Positions 5,200-6,605 of a stretch of DNA of 6,605 nt are shown one piece after another. A program made the translations under genes and the position numbers. Numbering within the stretch: the stretch's first letter is position 1; each line of letters opens with the position of its first letter. Location of the stretch: NCBI GenBank assembly GCA_900768725.1, contig CAAGDU010000199.1:1-6605 (forward strand), read 5' to 3'. This stretch comes from Bacteroidales bacterium. Lineage in GTDB: Bacteria; Bacteroidota; Bacteroidia; Bacteroidales; Paludibacteraceae. The notes under the pieces are model-generated. The model was given only the letters and a program-made list of their open reading frames with translations. It had not been told where the DNA came from and ran no database searches.

Positions 5200-6605
5200 T
5201 TATAGTGTTACGCCGGTTTTGAAGATGGCTATCTCGTGGTAGCCGTTGCGCTCGTTGTTGGTGAGCGTGCCGTTGGCTACGGAGATGACATAATCGGTGA
5301 AGCGTTTTGCCACTTCCTCCATCGGCTCGCCCTCGGCTATCACGCCCGCGTTGAAGTCAATCCACTGCGGTTTGTTGCGATAGAGGTTGCTGTTGGTGGA
5401 CACTTTCATCGTGGGCACATAGGTGCCGAAGGGGGTGCCGCGCCCTGTGGTGAAGAGCACGATATGGCAACCTGCGGAAGCAAGTGCGGTAGCAGCCACG
5501 AGGTCATTTCCCGGTGCAGAGAGCAGGTTAAGCCCCTTCACCTGCAGGCGTTCGCCGTAGGGCAAGACACCGCGGACGAGCGACTTACCGCATTTCTGCG
5601 TGCAGCCGAGTGCTTTGTCTTCCAGCGTGGAGATACCGCCCGCCTTGTTGCCCGGCGAGGGATTTTCGCCCACAGGCTCGCCGTGGGAGAGGAAATAGTC
5701 CTTGAAATCGTTGATGAGCGACACCGTCTCGTCGAAGAGTTGGCGGTTGGCGCAGCGGTCCATGAGGATAGTCTCCGCGCCGAACATCTCGGGTACTTCG
5801 GTGAGGATGGTGGTGCCGCCTTGCGCTACGAGGTAGTCGGAGAAGACGCCCAAGAGCGGGTTGGCGGTGATGCCGGAGAAGCCGTCAGAGCCGCCGCATT
5901 TCAAGCCTACGCGCAGTTCGGAGAGCGGGCACTCGGTGCGTTGGTCTTGCTGCGTGAGGGCATATAGCTCGCGCAGGATAGGCATGCAGTATTCCACCTC
6001 ATCGCCGGCTATCTTTTGGCTCACAACGAAGCGCACGCGCTCGTGGTCGTAGTCGCCGCAGAACTGCTCGAAGACATCGGGTTGGTTGTTCTCGCAGCCG
6101 AGTCCTACCACCAAGACCGCACCGACATTGGGATGGTGCACCATGTCGCGTAGTATTTTCTTCGTGTTCTCGTGGTCATCGCCCAACTGGGAGCAGCCGT
6201 AGTTGTGCGGGAAAGCGAAGATGTTGTCCGCTCCCGTCTCGCGGCGCAGTTGCTCCGCCAAGCGGCTGACGATACCGTTCACGCAGCCGACAGTCGGGAT
6301 AATCCACACCTCGTTGCGGATACCCACCTGCCCGTCTTTGCGGCGATAGCCCATGAAGGTGCGGTGGTCATCGGGGATGTTGAGCACCACGTCTTGGGGG
6401 TGGTACTCGTAGGAGAGCAAGCCCGCGAGGTTGGTCTTGATATTGTGCTCGTTCATCCACGCGCCGGCTTGTTTGTCTTCGCGGGCATGCCCGATGGGGA
6501 AGCCGTATTTAATCACGTTCTCGCCTGCCTTGATGTCAGCGATGGCGATTTTGTGCCCGACGGGGATGTCTTCCTGCACGGTGATTGTCGTGCCGTCCAC
6601 TTCTA
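5200..6605 (-). CDS. uxaA: Altronate dehydratase, N-terminus cut by the window edge
   Basis: The visible 467 residues match the UxaA family, which dehydrates D-altronate to 2-keto-3-deoxy-D-gluconate in galacturonate catabolism, using iron or another divalent metal. The frame remains open to the window edge; by comparison with E. coli UxaA (TVTLRQDVARGHKFALTD against TITVQEDIPVGHKIAIAD) about 25 residues are missing, so the GTG at 6598-6600 is not the real start. The remains of a SAF domain cover about the first 70 residues, with ENVIKYGFPIGHA. Conserved Cys- and Gly-rich motifs follow, numbered from the GTG: FPHNYGCSQLG (130-140), VGLGCENNQ, LKCGGSDGFSG (233-243) and GCTQKCGKS (332-340). The gene ends shortly before an intrinsic terminator. 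Galactarate dehydratase GarD is a related alternative, but length and sequence favour UxaA. Its GC content is visibly higher than that of the IS and ATPase region. Confidence 0.93.
   Translation of the reverse strand, partial: EVDGTTITVQEDIPVGHKIAIADIKAGENVIKYGFPIGHAREDKQAGAWMNEHNIKTNLAGLLSYEYHPQDVVLNIPDDHRTFMGYRRKDGQVGIRNEVWIIPTVGCVNGIVSRLAEQLRRETGADNIFAFPHNYGCSQLGDDHENTKKILRDMVHHPNVGAVLVVGLGCENNQPDVFEQFCGDYDHERVRFVVSQKIAGDEVEYCMPILRELYALTQQDQRTECPLSELRVGLKCGGSDGFSGITANPLLGVFSDYLVAQGGTTILTEVPEMFGAETILMDRCANRQLFDETVSLINDFKDYFLSHGEPVGENPSPGNKAGGISTLEDKALGCTQKCGKSLVRGVLPYGERLQVKGLNLLSAPGNDLVAATALASAGCHIVLFTTGRGTPFGTYVPTMKVSTNSNLYRNKPQWIDFNAGVIAEGEPMEEVAKRFTDYVISVANGTLTNNERNGYHEIAIFKTGVTL

Noticed and set aside
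5236..5967. Long plus-strand open frame opposite uxaA
   Set aside because: It is a shadow of the GC-rich uxaA coding sequence, with no recognisable domain and no promoter or start signal.

Overview
The window looks like accessory or loosely organised chromosome from a Bacteroidales bacterium, Prevotella-like at a guess. Two well-formed promoters of the Bacteroidetes type (a -33 TTG element, a 20-base spacer, then TAnnTTTG) precede genes with no clear Shine-Dalgarno. The gene families (Zn-ribbon IS256-like transposase, DUF4172-type Fic protein, ATPase_2-type ATPase, ComF, UxaA) are all common in that group. The species cannot be told from the sequence alone.

Layout from left to right. Positions 1-1076 hold the right-hand part of an insertion sequence whose transposase is dead (one premature stop and one frameshift); its left end lies outside the window. 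Positions 1056-1197 hold the IS right end, a second near-copy of that end 40 bp further on, and a block of 10-bp and 11-bp tandem repeats. All remaining genes are on the minus strand, so they read from right to left: the end of altronate dehydratase uxaA (5200-6605, cut by the window edge) with a strong intrinsic terminator; a Fic protein (3918-5009) with its own promoter; comF (3131-3826); an ATPase_2/STAND-like ATPase (1957-3018) with its own promoter; and a PlsC-like acyltransferase (1300-1944) starting 12 bases after the ATPase stop.

The likely transcription units are uxaA (ending at the terminator at 5141-5175), fic-comF (no separate comF promoter seen) and ATPase-acyltransferase. The genes do not form one recognisable pathway. 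UxaA serves hexuronate catabolism, Fic is probably a protein AMP-transferase, ComF belongs to the DNA-uptake/phosphoribosyltransferase-like family, and the acyltransferase handles lipids.

The most unusual property is the short tandem repeats. Four of the intergenic spaces carry a different type (period 10/11, 15, 7 and 18 bases). The 18-base repeat occurs in the same orientation on both sides of fic, once in its predicted 5' untranslated region and once running into its stop codon. No CRISPR array, tRNA or rRNA was seen, and nothing clearly amounts to a new defence or mobile system.
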